Shown in pieces: positions 8,894 to 18,156 of a stretch of 64,000 nucleotides of DNA. The notes beneath the pieces were generated by a model. That model searched no databases. It saw nothing but the letters and a program-made list of their open reading frames with translations, and was not told where the DNA came from. The translations under genes and the position numbers were made by a program. Source of the DNA: Bacteroidota bacterium (lineage in GTDB: Bacteria; Bacteroidota; Ignavibacteria; Palsa-1295); contig JAUZOQ010000002.1 of the NCBI GenBank assembly GCA_030706385.1, forward strand, positions 23,456 through 87,455. The letters are read 5' to 3'. How positions within the stretch are numbered: position 1 is the first letter of the stretch; each line of letters opens with the position of its first letter.

Positions 8894-9033
8894 GAGTCAT
8901 CGACTCGTCATTTTATCGCCTGACCTACTGGGTCCAACCATATTCCCCTTCGGAACTTAACCCCTCATTTCAGCAATTAGTAGCTTGCTCATCCAAGAGC
9001 AACACCACGCATCACTCTTAATTCGAGACCACT

Positions 9034-11049
9034 ATGAAAACAAGAACAACACGTGTCCTTGTGCCGATGTTGTTGATCGCATTCACTTTCCTGATCGCAC
9101 ATCTTGGCAAGGCACAAAATCTGCCGATTTCTGTAACGATCAACACGGCGCAAAATGTGAAACCGATCAGTCCGCTCATCTATGGTATCAATGCATACGT
9201 CTACGATACGGAATGGAAGACGGAAGCCGATTGGAAAGTAGGTCTTGCAAATGTAGCAAGTGGATTAAATGTTGGAGGCCGACGACTCGGTGGAAATACC
9301 ATGACGAGCTACAATTGGGAAAATGGGTTCTCCAATTCCGGGACTGACTCCCATAATGAGAATAATGATTTTCAGTCGTTCATAACCGGTGCCGGTGGAG
9401 CTCCCTATTCTCCCGGCGCTGCTCTAGTGACCTTTCACGATCATTCGATCCAGTTGGGAGCATCTTCGCTTCTCGATCTCCCTTGCGCCGGATTTGTTGC
9501 TACAGATGGTGATGGAGAAGTTGTCGCAGGCGATGCTGCTCCATCGGCAAGATGGAAGGCTATCTCTTTCTCCAAACCGGGTGCGCCCGGATCATTTGCG
9601 ATGTCACCCGATTTAGCCGATAATACCGTCTACATCGATGAAGAACTGAATTTTCTCGTCACAACATTTGGCGCTGCCGGAAGCCCGCACGGAATTCCGG
9701 CGTATGAACTCGATAACGAGCCCGGTCTGTGGCATACGGCGCCGTACCAAAACGGACTCAACGGCACGCATCCTCTTCTTCACAAGGATGAAACAACCTG
9801 TGCAGATCTATTGTCACGCAACGCTCAACTTGCATCTGCCATCAAGAGGCTTGATCCCAATGCAGCAGTATACGGACCTGCAATGTGGGGGTACCCGGAG
9901 TATTACAGTTTCTGGTCCGTCTATGACGGGCAGACTGTTCATCAGCCATCGGATTGGGGGCTTTATAATATCGAACCATATACGACCAACAACACCGGTG
10001 ATGAATATCGGTACAATCACATGACCTGGGTCAATGCATATTTGGCACAAATGAAATCCGCATCAGATATTGCCGGCAAACGACTGCTGGATGTTTTTTC
10101 TGTCCATTACTACGCTCTCGATTCCGATAATCCTGCCAGCCGTGTTCAGGCACCGCGTAGTTTATGGGACCCAACATACGTAGAGAATAGCTACATTACA
10201 CAAAATGGGAATGGCTTCACCGATGGTCGCGGCTTACAGTTGATCCCGAAATTGCTACAATCCATTGCGGATTTCTATCCGGATACAAAACTTGCACTCA
10301 CCGAATGGGATTTTGGAGGAAGGCACGATGCCTCCGGCGTGATCGCACAGGCTGATGCGTTGGGAATATTCGGGAAATTTGGAGTCTATGCGGCAGATTA
10401 CTTTTTCCCTGTTGATGACTATATTGCTGCTGCATTCAGGATCTTCCGTAATTACGACGGCAATAACTCTACCTTCGGTTCAACATCTGTCTCCGCAGAG
10501 ACCTCCGATATCAGTAAGAGCTCCTCCTATGGGTCATTAGATGACCAGGGCAATTTGCATCTCATCTATATCAATAAAGATCTTGCTCAAGGGGAAGACG
10601 TGACGATCACGATTGGTCCCGATCCAAAATGGAATCATGTTACGGCGTACTCCGTCGGCGCTGCATCATCGACGATAACGAAAATTGTGGATATGGATTT
10701 TGCCGGAGCAACTGTGAATTTCTCTTCTCCGAGTTCGGCCGTCAGCCATCTGGTATTTACCAAATCAAATTCCGTCGATCTCTCAACGCGGGTGAACCCA
10801 AATTGTCGACTTAGTCAAAATCCGTGTCTTGGATCGACAACTTTGTGCGGATCGTCTGCCGAGGCTCAATCCCTTGGCTTCGACATCTTCGATTGCCTGG
10901 GGAGATCTTGCGGCTCTCATGTCACAGAAGCGGTGCAAGGATCGTTTTCTCTTCGTATCGATGCTGAACAACTTGCTTCAGGCTCTTATACGATCGCAGG
11001 TCATCTTGGCTTAACACCATTTAGCCTGCAACTGCTCGTTTTGCATTGA
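9034..11049 (+). CDS. Glycoside hydrolase family 44-like enzyme with T9SS-like C-terminal domain
   Basis: SPLIYGINAYVYDTEW..., RLGGNTMTSYNWENGFSNSG (GH44-like), ELDNEPGLW and ALTEWDFGG candidate catalytic Glu motifs; C-terminal Ig-like sorting-domain pattern. Confidence 0.82.
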   Translation: MKTRTTRVLVPMLLIAFTFLIAHLGKAQNLPISVTINTAQNVKPISPLIYGINAYVYDTEWKTEADWKVGLANVASGLNVGGRRLGGNTMTSYNWENGFSNSGTDSHNENNDFQSFITGAGGAPYSPGAALVTFHDHSIQLGASSLLDLPCAGFVATDGDGEVVAGDAAPSARWKAISFSKPGAPGSFAMSPDLADNTVYIDEELNFLVTTFGAAGSPHGIPAYELDNEPGLWHTAPYQNGLNGTHPLLHKDETTCADLLSRNAQLASAIKRLDPNAAVYGPAMWGYPEYYSFWSVYDGQTVHQPSDWGLYNIEPYTTNNTGDEYRYNHMTWVNAYLAQMKSASDIAGKRLLDVFSVHYYALDSDNPASRVQAPRSLWDPTYVENSYITQNGNGFTDGRGLQLIPKLLQSIADFYPDTKLALTEWDFGGRHDASGVIAQADALGIFGKFGVYAADYFFPVDDYIAAAFRIFRNYDGNNSTFGSTSVSAETSDISKSSSYGSLDDQGNLHLIYINKDLAQGEDVTITIGPDPKWNHVTAYSVGAASSTITKIVDMDFAGATVNFSSPSSAVSHLVFTKSNSVDLSTRVNPNCRLSQNPCLGSTTLCGSSAEAQSLGFDIFDCLGRSCGSHVTEAVQGSFSLRIDAEQLASGSYTIAGHLGLTPFSLQLLVLH

Positions 11050-11135
11050 TCATTATAATCGCATTCCATTTTTCACAGGATCTTGGCAAATGAATCTGTA
11101 GATTTCGATTGCCGAAAATTCTTACACAACAAACA

Positions 11136-13802
11136 ATGAAACACTTCTGGAAGCCTTCTGCGATGGGGGCAATCGTTGCATTGCTCATCGCGAGCGTTAT
11201 GTTACCATCCTTATCCTTCGGGCAGCTCATGTTCCGACCGAAACTGATGAACTTTGATACTACTCTTTGTGGAACAAAGAAATGCATGACACTTGTCGTA
11301 AAGGACACCGGAAAGACTTCTGTCACCATTGACACGCATGAAGCATTCTTTACTCCGTTCGAACCCTCAGCATCGACTCCTTTCGTCTATCCCCTGACTC
11401 TTAATCCCGGAGATTCGGTGAGCTATGATATCTGTTACAGTCCTACCTCGCCTGGAAGTTTTGATACTGTTCGCTCTGTCTTTTCTTACGATGGGACATC
11501 TAAAGATACGCTAACAATGATCGGACGCTCGACCGGATCGAATATCTCAATAAACAACTCATCGTTGGACTATGGAGTCATTCAGTTGTTTAATGTCAGC
11601 TGCAAGACGGTTACGGTAACTAATACAGGTGATGGAACGCTAAATTTCGATACGATCCGCAATCTGAATCCCCCATACACCGTGCAAACACAACCCCTCT
11701 CTCTTTCTCCGGGATCCAGCACCGATATTACAATCTGCTTTACCCCGGCTTTCGGAGGTCCACAGCCTGCAACGATTTGGATCGCATACTATAAATGTGG
11801 CACCATCGATAGCATTCCGATCCAACTAACCGGGCAAGGCGCGTTGCCGCCGAAAGTTTCGCTCGGACCGGTTCTGCAGATTCTTAAAGCCCCAACAGAT
11901 TTTGATACGACACTATGCGGAACGACGAAATGCACAACGGCGTCGTTCACCAATACCGGAAATGCTCCGCTAACGATCACGCAATTTGGTTCGATTACCT
12001 TTCCATTTACGCTGAGCGCCAGCACGCAGGTGACTCTGCCCTTGACGCTGCAACCGAACCAAGTGAAAACCCTCGATCTCTGTTATTCTCCATCAGTATC
12101 CCCTGCTCTTGATAGTGTCGTTATCCCTTACGTCGCTGACAATCGCGTGTCTCTATCCATCGCGATGTTATTCGACGTTAGTGGTAGCATGAGTATTCAG
12201 ACAGGCACGCCTGGTGTGACACGAATTCTCGCTGCCAATTCCGGAGGAAAGGTCTTCATCGATAATTTGATCAATGATCCTAGTCGTGGAATAATTGATG
12301 AAGCCGCCGTCGTAAAATTTTCCAGCACAATTACGGTAGCACAAACATTCACCACTGACACTGCTCTTCTAAAGAACGCAGTCCCGAAAACGGTAGGCGG
12401 CGGCACAAAGCTTTACGATGCCCTCGATACCACAGTTCTGCTCGTAAAAACACGTAACCAACCGGGACGAAGGGTGATCGTACTTCTCTCTGATGGTGAT
12501 GATAATACCGGCTACGTACCCTTTCGCATCAATAATATCATTAACAGTGCGGCGGGCGACGTTCGCATCTATACAATCGGCATCGGCAATAACCTTTCTG
12601 CCAATGGCATAAAAACTTTAACTGACATAGCAAATGGCACCGGTGGGAAAAACTATCTTACCAATAATCCGGATACCCTTGTCCAGATCTATCGGCAGAT
12701 CGCAATTTCGCTCAGCTCGAATATTCCCGGTAACTTTGTTATTAAAGGGAGATCGGTTGCACCAATTCTCGAAATCGCACCAACTACTATTACTTTTGAT
12801 TCAGTCAAAGTCGGGAATTCACGCTGTTCATCCCTGACACTACGAAATACCGGCGATGCGGTATTGCGGATGGACACCTTGCCGGCTTCCATAAACGGAT
12901 TTTCTCTCCAGGCAACAACTCCTCTGATCATTCCACCCGGAGGAAGTGCGAATGTGACTGCATGTTTCCAGCCGACCCGTCTTCGCATTCTCGATACTGG
13001 TTTTACATTTACCGTGAATGAATGCCATCCGAGCATTCGGCTTGGTGTTCAGGGAATTGGATACGATAGCGTAATCATTGCTCTGGAAGATACGATTGTT
13101 GCGAAACCGGGAAGTGAGGTTCTTATTCCGATTCATCTGCGCTCGAAGATCCCTGCAGAGTATGATGTGAAAAGCCTGGAGATCACTCTCGGCCATAATA
13201 AGACGATGCTCTACCCTGAAACTCCCGCAGCTTCGACAACATCGACTGCCACTGCACCTTTCCTTACCGAGTCAGTGGCGAATGTATTCGACGCTTCGAC
13301 TTCCGGATCTACCAATTCCTATGTTCTTTCAGGCAATGCTATTGCCTCTTTATCCAGCGATACCGTACTCGTTCGCCTCCGTTTCATGGCCTTACTTGGA
13401 AATGCTGTGTCAACTCCGCTCTCGATTGTCTCTGCAAAATTTGCTGACGGAAATCCGAAGGTCGGTATTGTCTCATCAGGAATTTTCTCCATTGATAGTC
13501 TCTGCTATCTTAATAAACGCTTGATAGACGCAAGTGCCCGGATACGCGGAGCCTTCGATATTCATATCGGGCAAGATCCATCAACTGTCTATCTTGGATT
13601 CACCTTGCCGGTCGCCGATCTAACATCGATAACAATTTTTAATCAGATCGGACAAATTGTCTACTCACCGGATCCATCACTTATGCCTGCAGGGCAAAAT
13701 AGAGCCGTTATTGACTCGCGTTCACTGGGTAGTGGCTTATACTTCATAAAGGTTCAATCGGGTGGACAGATGGATAATGTCTCATTTTTTATTCGCAAAT
13801 AA
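11136..13802 (+). CDS. Secreted vWA-domain protein with tandem ASH/choice-of-anchor D repeats and T9SS sorting domain
   Basis: MIDAS motif MLFDVSGSMS; repeats DTTLCGTKKCMT.../DTTLCGTTKCTT...; C-terminal LTSITIFNQIGQIVYS...GLYFIKVQSGGQMDNVSFFIRK. ATG at 11136 preferred over TTG at 11109. Confidence 0.83.
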   Translation: MKHFWKPSAMGAIVALLIASVMLPSLSFGQLMFRPKLMNFDTTLCGTKKCMTLVVKDTGKTSVTIDTHEAFFTPFEPSASTPFVYPLTLNPGDSVSYDICYSPTSPGSFDTVRSVFSYDGTSKDTLTMIGRSTGSNISINNSSLDYGVIQLFNVSCKTVTVTNTGDGTLNFDTIRNLNPPYTVQTQPLSLSPGSSTDITICFTPAFGGPQPATIWIAYYKCGTIDSIPIQLTGQGALPPKVSLGPVLQILKAPTDFDTTLCGTTKCTTASFTNTGNAPLTITQFGSITFPFTLSASTQVTLPLTLQPNQVKTLDLCYSPSVSPALDSVVIPYVADNRVSLSIAMLFDVSGSMSIQTGTPGVTRILAANSGGKVFIDNLINDPSRGIIDEAAVVKFSSTITVAQTFTTDTALLKNAVPKTVGGGTKLYDALDTTVLLVKTRNQPGRRVIVLLSDGDDNTGYVPFRINNIINSAAGDVRIYTIGIGNNLSANGIKTLTDIANGTGGKNYLTNNPDTLVQIYRQIAISLSSNIPGNFVIKGRSVAPILEIAPTTITFDSVKVGNSRCSSLTLRNTGDAVLRMDTLPASINGFSLQATTPLIIPPGGSANVTACFQPTRLRILDTGFTFTVNECHPSIRLGVQGIGYDSVIIALEDTIVAKPGSEVLIPIHLRSKIPAEYDVKSLEITLGHNKTMLYPETPAASTTSTATAPFLTESVANVFDASTSGSTNSYVLSGNAIASLSSDTVLVRLRFMALLGNAVSTPLSIVSAKFADGNPKVGIVSSGIFSIDSLCYLNKRLIDASARIRGAFDIHIGQDPSTVYLGFTLPVADLTSITIFNQIGQIVYSPDPSLMPAGQNRAVIDSRSLGSGLYFIKVQSGGQMDNVSFFIRK

Positions 13803-13814
13803 GAGAGCATAACC

Positions 13815-14630
13815 ATGAAAAGAAATATCATTCTGAATATCGCTCTTGCATTGTTGCTTCAGTCAGCCATCTGTTTAGGACAATCAGCAGTCCCGGGCTC
13901 CATGCAAAATGGCAGTGTGGGATCCTCGAAGCAAATTCGCGATATGATTCTTGATCCTGAGCCTCATAGCGGATGGCTTCTCGGGATCTTCGGAGGCATG
14001 GATTACAATATGCATCATGGTGGATTCGCTACAACGGAGGGGTCGATTATTTGCTGCGTTGCAAGTGATGGGACCGGCACCGGCGCTGCGTTAGGAGCCA
14101 AAGCTTTTATCCCGCTATCGGACGAGATTTCTCTGACGCCTCGAATCATATATGAAGGACGGAATGGTACGTTCAGTGCTAGTCCTGAAACCTACCCTAT
14201 ACTGGGACAAAATAATACGCAGGAAAATGTAATACTGACCAAACAATTTAAGGCAAGTATCGCAACTGTAGGAGCCGATCTGTTTCTTGCATGGAAAATA
14301 ACGGACAACGGACTTTATCTTGCCGGCGGTCCTTCCGTCGCAACGATCGTCTCGAAACATTTTATCCAAAGCGAACATGTGGAATCTCCGAGCGGTGTTA
14401 CTTATCTTGGCGGCTCACCGGATGCGACCGTTCTCGATTCCGACCTCGATATTACCAAATCCGTCCAAGTATTAATAAAACTTGGCATTGGTTATCAAAT
14501 CCAAGTATCCGATCACTTCACTCTCAATCCTGAAGCACTGTACGGAATACCACTCACAAAATTTTCTAAGACGTACGATTGGGCAGGAAGCGCACTACAA
14601 TTCACACTCGGAATTCTCTATTCAATATGA
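13815..14630 (+). CDS. Outer-membrane beta-barrel protein
   Basis: Signal peptide; barrel-like alternating segments (GWLLGIFGGMDYNMHHGGF..., LKASIATVGADLFLAWKITDNGLYLAGGPSVA); ends LQFTLGILYSI. Confidence 0.65.
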   Translation: MKRNIILNIALALLLQSAICLGQSAVPGSMQNGSVGSSKQIRDMILDPEPHSGWLLGIFGGMDYNMHHGGFATTEGSIICCVASDGTGTGAALGAKAFIPLSDEISLTPRIIYEGRNGTFSASPETYPILGQNNTQENVILTKQFKASIATVGADLFLAWKITDNGLYLAGGPSVATIVSKHFIQSEHVESPSGVTYLGGSPDATVLDSDLDITKSVQVLIKLGIGYQIQVSDHFTLNPEALYGIPLTKFSKTYDWAGSALQFTLGILYSI

Positions 14631-16414
14631 CGTACAAAATCTTTTCCGCAATTCTTTTTCTATCCGCAGCAACGGCATCGTTTGCTCAGGATTTTGCGAA
14701 GTACCCGATAGTCGTAACTCCGATTCCCGGTAATATCAATACTTCTGGCAATGATTACGCGCCTGTGATCGGACCCGATAGATCCGTTCTCTTTACTTCG
14801 TTCGAGCGCAATGGCGAGGGATCGGCTACAGGTCAATACTCTGGGAAACCTGATGGTAATGTCTCTGCTCTTACTATCGACGGCACTTCTATTGAAGGTG
14901 CTATGAGTATTGCTGCCGATGGAAAAACTGTCGTTTTCGCTGCTCATCGTAGTGATGCAATCGGCGATGCTGATCTCTACATCGGAGAACTTTCAGGCAC
15001 GAAGATCATCAACGTCGCTAATCTCGGACCAAAGATCAACACGAAAGGATGGGAGTCGCATCCTTGTATATCCAGTGACGGTTCGGTAATCTACTTTTCA
15101 TCCGATCGCAAGGGCGGGTATGGAAGAACTGATATATGGATGACAAAACGTGATGGAGCAGGTTTCTGGGGCGAACCCGTGAACCTCGGACCATCTGTCA
15201 ATACCTCAAAGGATGAGCGCTCGCCCTTTATTACACCTGATGGAGGGACGTTGTATTTTTCAAGTAAAGGACATCATGGAAATGGCGGCTACGATGTATT
15301 CATGTCCATGAAGAAGGGTGCAACTTGGAGTGATGCAGTAAATCTTGGTCCGGTGATCAATAGCGATCGTGATGAATTATTTTTCTATGCGCCGAAATCA
15401 TCAGGTACATTCTATTTCTCTTCTTCGAGAGAGGGGGGCAAAGGAGGCCTTGACATTTATTCCGGTACTCCCAATATCTATGGAAGCGGAATGACCCGGC
15501 TCGTTATCTCATTCATCGATTCTGCATCTTCCGCGCCTCTTCCGGGAATAGTGACCATTACCGATCTTGAAAGTGGCAGCGTCATTGCGTCGTTAGCGAG
15601 TGATGCAACGCAAGATAGTGTCGAGTATATTGTCCCCGCGGGAAGATCGTACCGCCTCGACGCACAGGTTCGCGATATTAATAAATCCGCCATGATCGCA
15701 AAGACGGAGGCAAATATCGATCTCCATGAGCGGATCGTTTTTGGTAATATTACTCTGAAGACCGTGGATTTTGGAAAATACGATATTCCGTTCTTCGTCT
15801 CCGGCTATTACAGGCCGAATACTTCATCTTCGCTCGCTGAATTATTGGCGCGCCGAGAGACCGATCTCAAGCAAGCGACATATATCGAAGAGATTCATCC
15901 GGGTTCGAAGCGATATGAAGAATATGCTTCCTATGCTCAAACTGTCTCTTCGCTTTTTTCAACGCTTTCTACGTCGTGCCTGGAAGATATTCTTCCACAA
16001 TTTGTTTCAAAAGGATTGCCCTCTGAAGTCATTGAATTCAGGATCACCGGCTATGCCGATCCTAATCCTATCCACGGATCGTATCTTGAGGACCGCGCTG
16101 TCAGCTTCGTGGATTCTGCCGGCAACCGCATCACTCTCCAATCCGGAGAAGCCCTCGATAATACGAAACTCTCCGGGCTTCGGGCAGTCTATTCGGCTAC
16201 TTTCCTTGATTCCCTCATGACGGAGGCGACAAAGTTGCGTCACAACGAATACAACGATCTCAAGGATGAAAAGAAGATTGTTTTCAGATGTGTTGCCGGT
16301 GGTGTAAGTTCCGGAGCCGATCAGATGGCGGCAAAGCGTAGAATTCTTGTGGAAGTAATCAGACGCCAGCGAATGATAACGGATGATGATAAGGGATCGA
16401 TAGGGATGAGGTGA
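14627..16414 (+). CDS. PD40 beta-propeller protein with divergent OmpA-like C-terminal region
   Basis: PD40 repeats (ESHPCISSDGSVIYFSSDRKGGYGRTDIWM...); ATGA overlap with preceding CDS supports start at 14627 (MTYKIFSAILFL). Confidence 0.8.
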   Translation: MTYKIFSAILFLSAATASFAQDFAKYPIVVTPIPGNINTSGNDYAPVIGPDRSVLFTSFERNGEGSATGQYSGKPDGNVSALTIDGTSIEGAMSIAADGKTVVFAAHRSDAIGDADLYIGELSGTKIINVANLGPKINTKGWESHPCISSDGSVIYFSSDRKGGYGRTDIWMTKRDGAGFWGEPVNLGPSVNTSKDERSPFITPDGGTLYFSSKGHHGNGGYDVFMSMKKGATWSDAVNLGPVINSDRDELFFYAPKSSGTFYFSSSREGGKGGLDIYSGTPNIYGSGMTRLVISFIDSASSAPLPGIVTITDLESGSVIASLASDATQDSVEYIVPAGRSYRLDAQVRDINKSAMIAKTEANIDLHERIVFGNITLKTVDFGKYDIPFFVSGYYRPNTSSSLAELLARRETDLKQATYIEEIHPGSKRYEEYASYAQTVSSLFSTLSTSCLEDILPQFVSKGLPSEVIEFRITGYADPNPIHGSYLEDRAVSFVDSAGNRITLQSGEALDNTKLSGLRAVYSATFLDSLMTEATKLRHNEYNDLKDEKKIVFRCVAGGVSSGADQMAAKRRILVEVIRRQRMITDDDKGSIGMR

Positions 16415-16651
16415 GCTATCTTCTCCCTCGGGCCTCCGACCGCATTAGTGGGGCTGGGGCTATCGGCACATTCTGTGTCTGTTTCGATGCCACTTGCCTC
16501 GTCTCGAAAATGGAACACACCGATCTCACTGCTCGTGGGAAAGAATATGTTTCCCCGTATAGTCATCGTTCTGTACGCAATTCTTGGATTCCTAAACAAA
16601 CCCGCAACACATTTCTTCAAAAAGTGTAAATCCGAATGCGGCTGGGAAACG

Positions 16652-16659
16652 TATATTTG
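16652..16659 (+). promoter_or_regulatory. Bacteroidota-type -7 box (TATATTTG)
   Basis: TATATTTG in the intergenic region before the OmpA-family CDS at 16794. Confidence 0.45.
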
Positions 16660-16793
16660 TAATGAAATTCAGGAGTTATCCCCAACGATCTTCTCTCCTA
16701 TCACTCCTGTCAACCCAACGACCACCACTCTCTCCACGAGGTGTTCAATAAGTTAGCAGAACCTTCCCCGTTATTTATTAAGAAAGTACCACA

Positions 16794-18032
16794 ATGAAAA
16801 ATCATCTAGTCGCAGAACAGATGCAGTTCGCTTCAATTTCTATGTTTGTTTCACGAACCATATCGAAGTGGCTTCGCCGAAGAATATTTCCCATTTTGAT
16901 TGTCATCGCCTCGATTCTTACTTCGCTCAGTACTTCTTCTGCGCAGGTTGTCGAAGGCAGGATTTCCTTCGGTTTTGATGGCGGCGGAAATAAATATTGG
17001 GGAAACTTCACCGATAACCTTTTTGGATTTTCCGGTGATGTCTTTATTCGGTGGAATATTGAGGATTGGCTTTCACTACATGCCTCCTATAATGGCGGCT
17101 TATTACGATTCAAAGCCACACCAACTGAGCCGGGTGCAGGCCTCGGAACAGTCAACCACACACGGCATGGCGGCTGGGAGCTCATGGCTTCGTACAATGT
17201 CTTTCCGGAAGAAACCTATGTCCCCTATTTTATCGGCGGTCTGGAATTACTGAACTTCGAACCAAAAGACGCGAATAATAACTCACTGCCGAACAACGCT
17301 GCACAAGCCTATAGCAAGAATGTTCTCGGAGGAGTGCTTGGTGTTGGATTTGAAATGTATATCTCGGATAAAGTTACGTTCAACGGAAAAGGATTACTGC
17401 ATTTGACCGGCACAGATTGGATCGATGATTATTCAAATCCAAACGATTTCAGACAGGATGTCTTCCTGACTTTCGGACTCGGCTTCAGCTATTATATTTT
17501 CGCTCCTCCTCTGCCGGCGAAGACTGAAGTGGTTACGCCGCCTTCCAGCACAACAAATATTACGAATATCTACACTACCAATATCGTTAAAGGCGATACG
17601 GTCGTCGTGAGAGAAACCGATACGGTATATAAGGAGAAGGTTTTGAAGGGGACAATCTATAACTTCCCAGGAACACTCTTCATCGTCAATACCGATGAGT
17701 TCAACACGAATATGCCTGGTAATATGCAGAACCTTCATAATATCAGAACGCTTGTGAACCAGTGTCCCGAGTTAAAGGTCGAGATCCAGGGACATGCCAG
17801 CCATGAAGGTACAGTCGCCAGGAATCAGGAACTATCCGATATGCGTGCGCGGAAAATCAAAGCCTGGCTGATCGAGCAGGGAGTCGATCCCAACAAGATT
17901 GTCGGGACGGTGGGTTTAGGTACAAGCGACGATGCAGTGATCGAGCCTACGAACTCAACACCGGCCCAACTCGAAGCAGCTCGCATCCTGAATAGACGTA
18001 TTTCAATTAAGGTCGTAGAAGGCTGCCACTGA
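16794..18032 (+). CDS. Outer membrane beta-barrel / OmpA-family protein
   Basis: N-terminal barrel plus C-terminal OmpA domain (LKVEIQGHASHEGTVARNQELSDMRARKIKAWLIEQGVDPNKI...LNRRISIKV). Confidence 0.9.
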   Translation: MKNHLVAEQMQFASISMFVSRTISKWLRRRIFPILIVIASILTSLSTSSAQVVEGRISFGFDGGGNKYWGNFTDNLFGFSGDVFIRWNIEDWLSLHASYNGGLLRFKATPTEPGAGLGTVNHTRHGGWELMASYNVFPEETYVPYFIGGLELLNFEPKDANNNSLPNNAAQAYSKNVLGGVLGVGFEMYISDKVTFNGKGLLHLTGTDWIDDYSNPNDFRQDVFLTFGLGFSYYIFAPPLPAKTEVVTPPSSTTNITNIYTTNIVKGDTVVVRETDTVYKEKVLKGTIYNFPGTLFIVNTDEFNTNMPGNMQNLHNIRTLVNQCPELKVEIQGHASHEGTVARNQELSDMRARKIKAWLIEQGVDPNKIVGTVGLGTSDDAVIEPTNSTPAQLEAARILNRRISIKVVEGCH

Positions 18033-18054
18033 GCTGCCGGAGCGTTTCAAAAGG

Positions 18055-18085
18055 AAGGGCAATGATCCGTCATTGCCCTTTTTTT
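18055..18085 (+). terminator. Intrinsic terminator after OmpA-family CDS
   Basis: aagggcaatga-tccg-tcattgccctt followed by TTTTT. Confidence 0.88.
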
Positions 18086-18156
18086 GTGCTTCTGAAAGCA
18101 AAGCCGTTTGCGAGCAGACTTTTCAGCGGGGGCTATAAAAATACTTCAAGGTTATA

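Noticed and set aside
16448-16756. 102-aa ORF (and 16411-16629) in the intergenic gap before the OmpA gene
   Set aside because: Overlapping frames, no RBS, low-complexity composition, no family resemblance; treated as leader/intergenic.
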